Source: CAYLJO01 sp964383905
GTDB lineage: Bacteria; Acidobacteriota; Blastocatellia; Pyrinomonadales; Pyrinomonadaceae
Assembly: GCA_964383905.1 (NCBI GenBank)
Contig: CAYLJO010000133.1
Span: forward strand, 1-16,985
Length of the DNA stretch: 16,985 nucleotides
Reading direction: 5' to 3'
In this document: piece after piece, positions 15,470-16,985 of the stretch
Position numbering within the stretch: the stretch's first letter is position 1
Layout of the letters: each line of letters starts with the position of its first letter
Made by a program: the position numbers and the translations under genes
The notes under the pieces: model-generated
What the model was told of the DNA's origin: nothing
The model's database searches: none
Seen by the model: the letters and a program-made list of their open reading frames with translations, nothing else

Positions 15470-16985
15470 TCAATCTCCCGCCACGGCCTCCGCCCGACCC
15501 AAATTCGCATCAATCGTGATCTGATAAAGAGGTGAAATCTCCACGGTCGGAGGCTCCGGATTTCCCGCCGCCAGCAGGTGGAACTGTGGGACCTTGTCCG
15601 TGAGCGTGCCGATGCGAAATAGCTCGTGACCGACTTCCGGCGTGCCCTCGATCTTTTCCGCCGTCCCGCCCAAACCCTCGACCCTCTGGCGCAGATCTTT
15701 CATCTCCTCGGACAGGTCGCGCTTTTCGGCGGTCGCATGCTTGACCTGCACCGGCTTCGACTCATCTTTCAGGAGCGGGTAGCGCAGGCCCGCGTACGCC
15801 GGGACGCGCTCGGCGATCTCTTTAAAGATGGCGGAGGCCGACATCTGGAAGCCCAAATCGGCGTCGAGTGCTTTGGCCAGTTGCGCCGTAATCATCCAGT
15901 CCTGCTTCGACTGGTAGACAGGCGGGATTGACTGGCGCACCCGCTGTACAAGGCCGCCGTTGTTCGTGAATGTCCCGTCTGTCTCGGCAAACGATGCGGC
16001 CGGCAGAACCACGTCGGCAGCGGCGGTCGTTTCCGTCTCAAAAAGCTCCTGGACGACCAGGAAGTCGAGCTTCGCCAGCTTCTCTTCACGCCCGCTCAAC
16101 TGACCAGGCAGCAAGCTGCCCGCGACGTACATTGCGCGAACCGCCTCACCCGCCGCGTCAAGCATACGGGAGGCGTCGCGGGCGCCTTTCATCAGGCCCA
16201 TGTCGTGCGCGCCGATGCTGTTGTTAAAGAGCGGCAACGGGTGCAGCAGAATGCGCCTGCCGCCTGCCGCCAGTGCGTAGGGAAGCTGGGCGACGATCGC
16301 TTGCGCGGCCGGACTCAACTCGCCGCCAAACATGACGACGAGATCACCCTGAGTGCCGTCGATTGTCTTGCGCAGGGCCTCAAGCTCGCTCACGTCGACA
16401 CCCATTTTGTGCGCCGCCAGCTCATTGCTCGCTTTGTCCACGAGAGCGAGTGCCGCCGCGTCTCCAGTGCCCGGCCTGATGTGTACGAATTGCGCCGCCT
16501 GCTGCTTTAGGCGGATCGGAACACTGTTGATAATGAGAAGTTTGGCCCCGCCGTTGCGCACGGCCTGCCGGATCTGTTTGCCGGTTAGCGGCTGTAGCTC
16601 TTCGGGCTCGCCGCCGATCAGCAGGATGGTTTTGGCGTAGCGGATATCGCGGTGCGTGGCAAGTTGCCCGCCGAGGTTCTCGAAGAAGGATGACAGATCG
16701 AACGCATCCGCCGCCGTGTAATTCTCTGTGCCGACCACCTCGTTGGCGAATTTGCGGAGCACGTAGAGCGCTTCGTTGGTCAAACGCGGGCTACCGACCA
16801 CCCCGATCGAGGATGCGCCATGACTCTCCGCGATCGCATCCAATTTGGCGGCCACATACTTAACGGCTTCGTCCCACGTTGCGGGGATCAGCTTGCCGCC
16901 CTTTTTGTAGCGGATCAGCGGCGTGCGCAAGCGCGCCTCATGGTTGACGAAGGGGTGGCCGAAGCGGCCCTTGATGCAGAGGAAC
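15470..16985 (-). CDS. nuoG: NADH:quinone oxidoreductase subunit G, C-terminal part (runs off the window)
   Basis: The gene is open to the right edge; at least 504 C-terminal codons are in the window and the N-terminal iron-sulfur part is outside. At the edge the frame reads FLCIKGRFGHPFVNHEARL-RTPLIRYKK, the end of the 4Fe-4S motif and the start of the molybdopterin-oxidoreductase-like domain of NuoG. TWDEAVKYVAAKLD, VVGSPRLTNEALYVLRKFA, LLIGGEPEELQPL and FLVVQELFETETTAAADVVLPAASFAETDGTFTNNGGLVQRV are typical of this domain. NuoG electron-transfer clusters sit in the peripheral arm. A charged helical insert (EKRDLSEEMKDLRQRVEGL) lies at about 15660-15730. It is first in the visible operon. 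Confidence 0.95.
   Translation of the reverse strand, partial: FLCIKGRFGHPFVNHEARLRTPLIRYKKGGKLIPATWDEAVKYVAAKLDAIAESHGASSIGVVGSPRLTNEALYVLRKFANEVVGTENYTAADAFDLSSFFENLGGQLATHRDIRYAKTILLIGGEPEELQPLTGKQIRQAVRNGGAKLLIINSVPIRLKQQAAQFVHIRPGTGDAAALALVDKASNELAAHKMGVDVSELEALRKTIDGTQGDLVVMFGGELSPAAQAIVAQLPYALAAGGRRILLHPLPLFNNSIGAHDMGLMKGARDASRMLDAAGEAVRAMYVAGSLLPGQLSGREEKLAKLDFLVVQELFETETTAAADVVLPAASFAETDGTFTNNGGLVQRVRQSIPPVYQSKQDWMITAQLAKALDADLGFQMSASAIFKEIAERVPAYAGLRYPLLKDESKPVQVKHATAEKRDLSEEMKDLRQRVEGLGGTAEKIEGTPEVGHELFRIGTLTDKVPQFHLLAAGNPEPPTVEISPLYQITIDANLGRAEAVAGD

Noticed and set aside
15470..16930. A nuoG start at the TTG at 16930.
   Set aside because: The frame remains open to the window edge and the upstream residues (CIKGRFGHPFVNHEAR) are conserved NuoG sequence, so the TTG is an internal Leu codon.

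Overview
The window reads as a piece of a chromosome from a moderately GC-rich, free-living Gram-negative-type bacterium with a respiratory chain. The gene mix (a complete-looking proton-pumping arm of complex I, a secreted carboxypeptidase-regulatory-like protein, a DUF3592 protein, a DinB-type protein, scattered small membrane proteins) would fit an Acidobacteriota genome such as Blastocatellia. That placement is an inference from gene style only; no rRNA or other phylogenetic marker lies in the window.

Right half (about 7147 to 16985, all minus strand): a respiratory NADH:quinone oxidoreductase (complex I) operon in the order nuoG (3' part only, running off the right edge), nuoH, nuoJ, nuoK, nuoL, nuoM, a periplasmic TlpA-like thioredoxin gene, nuoN. 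Most junctions are 7 to 60 bases, so the genes are almost certainly co-transcribed and partly translationally coupled. Three things stand out: nuoI is not in its usual place between nuoH and nuoJ, a WCQPC thioredoxin is inserted between nuoM and nuoN, and NuoL is enlarged to 770 residues by a histidine-rich loop and a second hydrophilic loop. The nuoG-nuoH gap contains two mutually exclusive hairpins followed by a run of seven T, which looks like an attenuator. The operon ends at a hairpin with a T-rich tail, next to two short intergenic repeat motifs.

Middle (about 4128 to 7030): on the minus strand, an unknown protein and a stand-alone class I glutamine amidotransferase form a likely pair. 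On the plus strand, an orphan lipoprotein is preceded by a good sigma-70-like promoter and a doubtful 62-codon ORF with a P-loop-like motif. A second good promoter points the other way, toward the DUF3592 gene.

Left part (1 to 4127): plus-strand genes for a nitrilase-superfamily hydrolase, a DJ-1/PfpI protein cut short by an in-frame amber codon whose downstream family-typical tail is still readable, and a DinB-like metal-binding protein. These converge on three minus-strand genes: a four-helix membrane protein, a secreted carboxypeptidase-regulatory-like protein, and a DUF3592 membrane protein. These left-hand genes look like independently regulated accessory or housekeeping genes, not one system. 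I did not find a CRISPR array, tRNA, rRNA, transposase, or an obvious defence or biosynthetic system.
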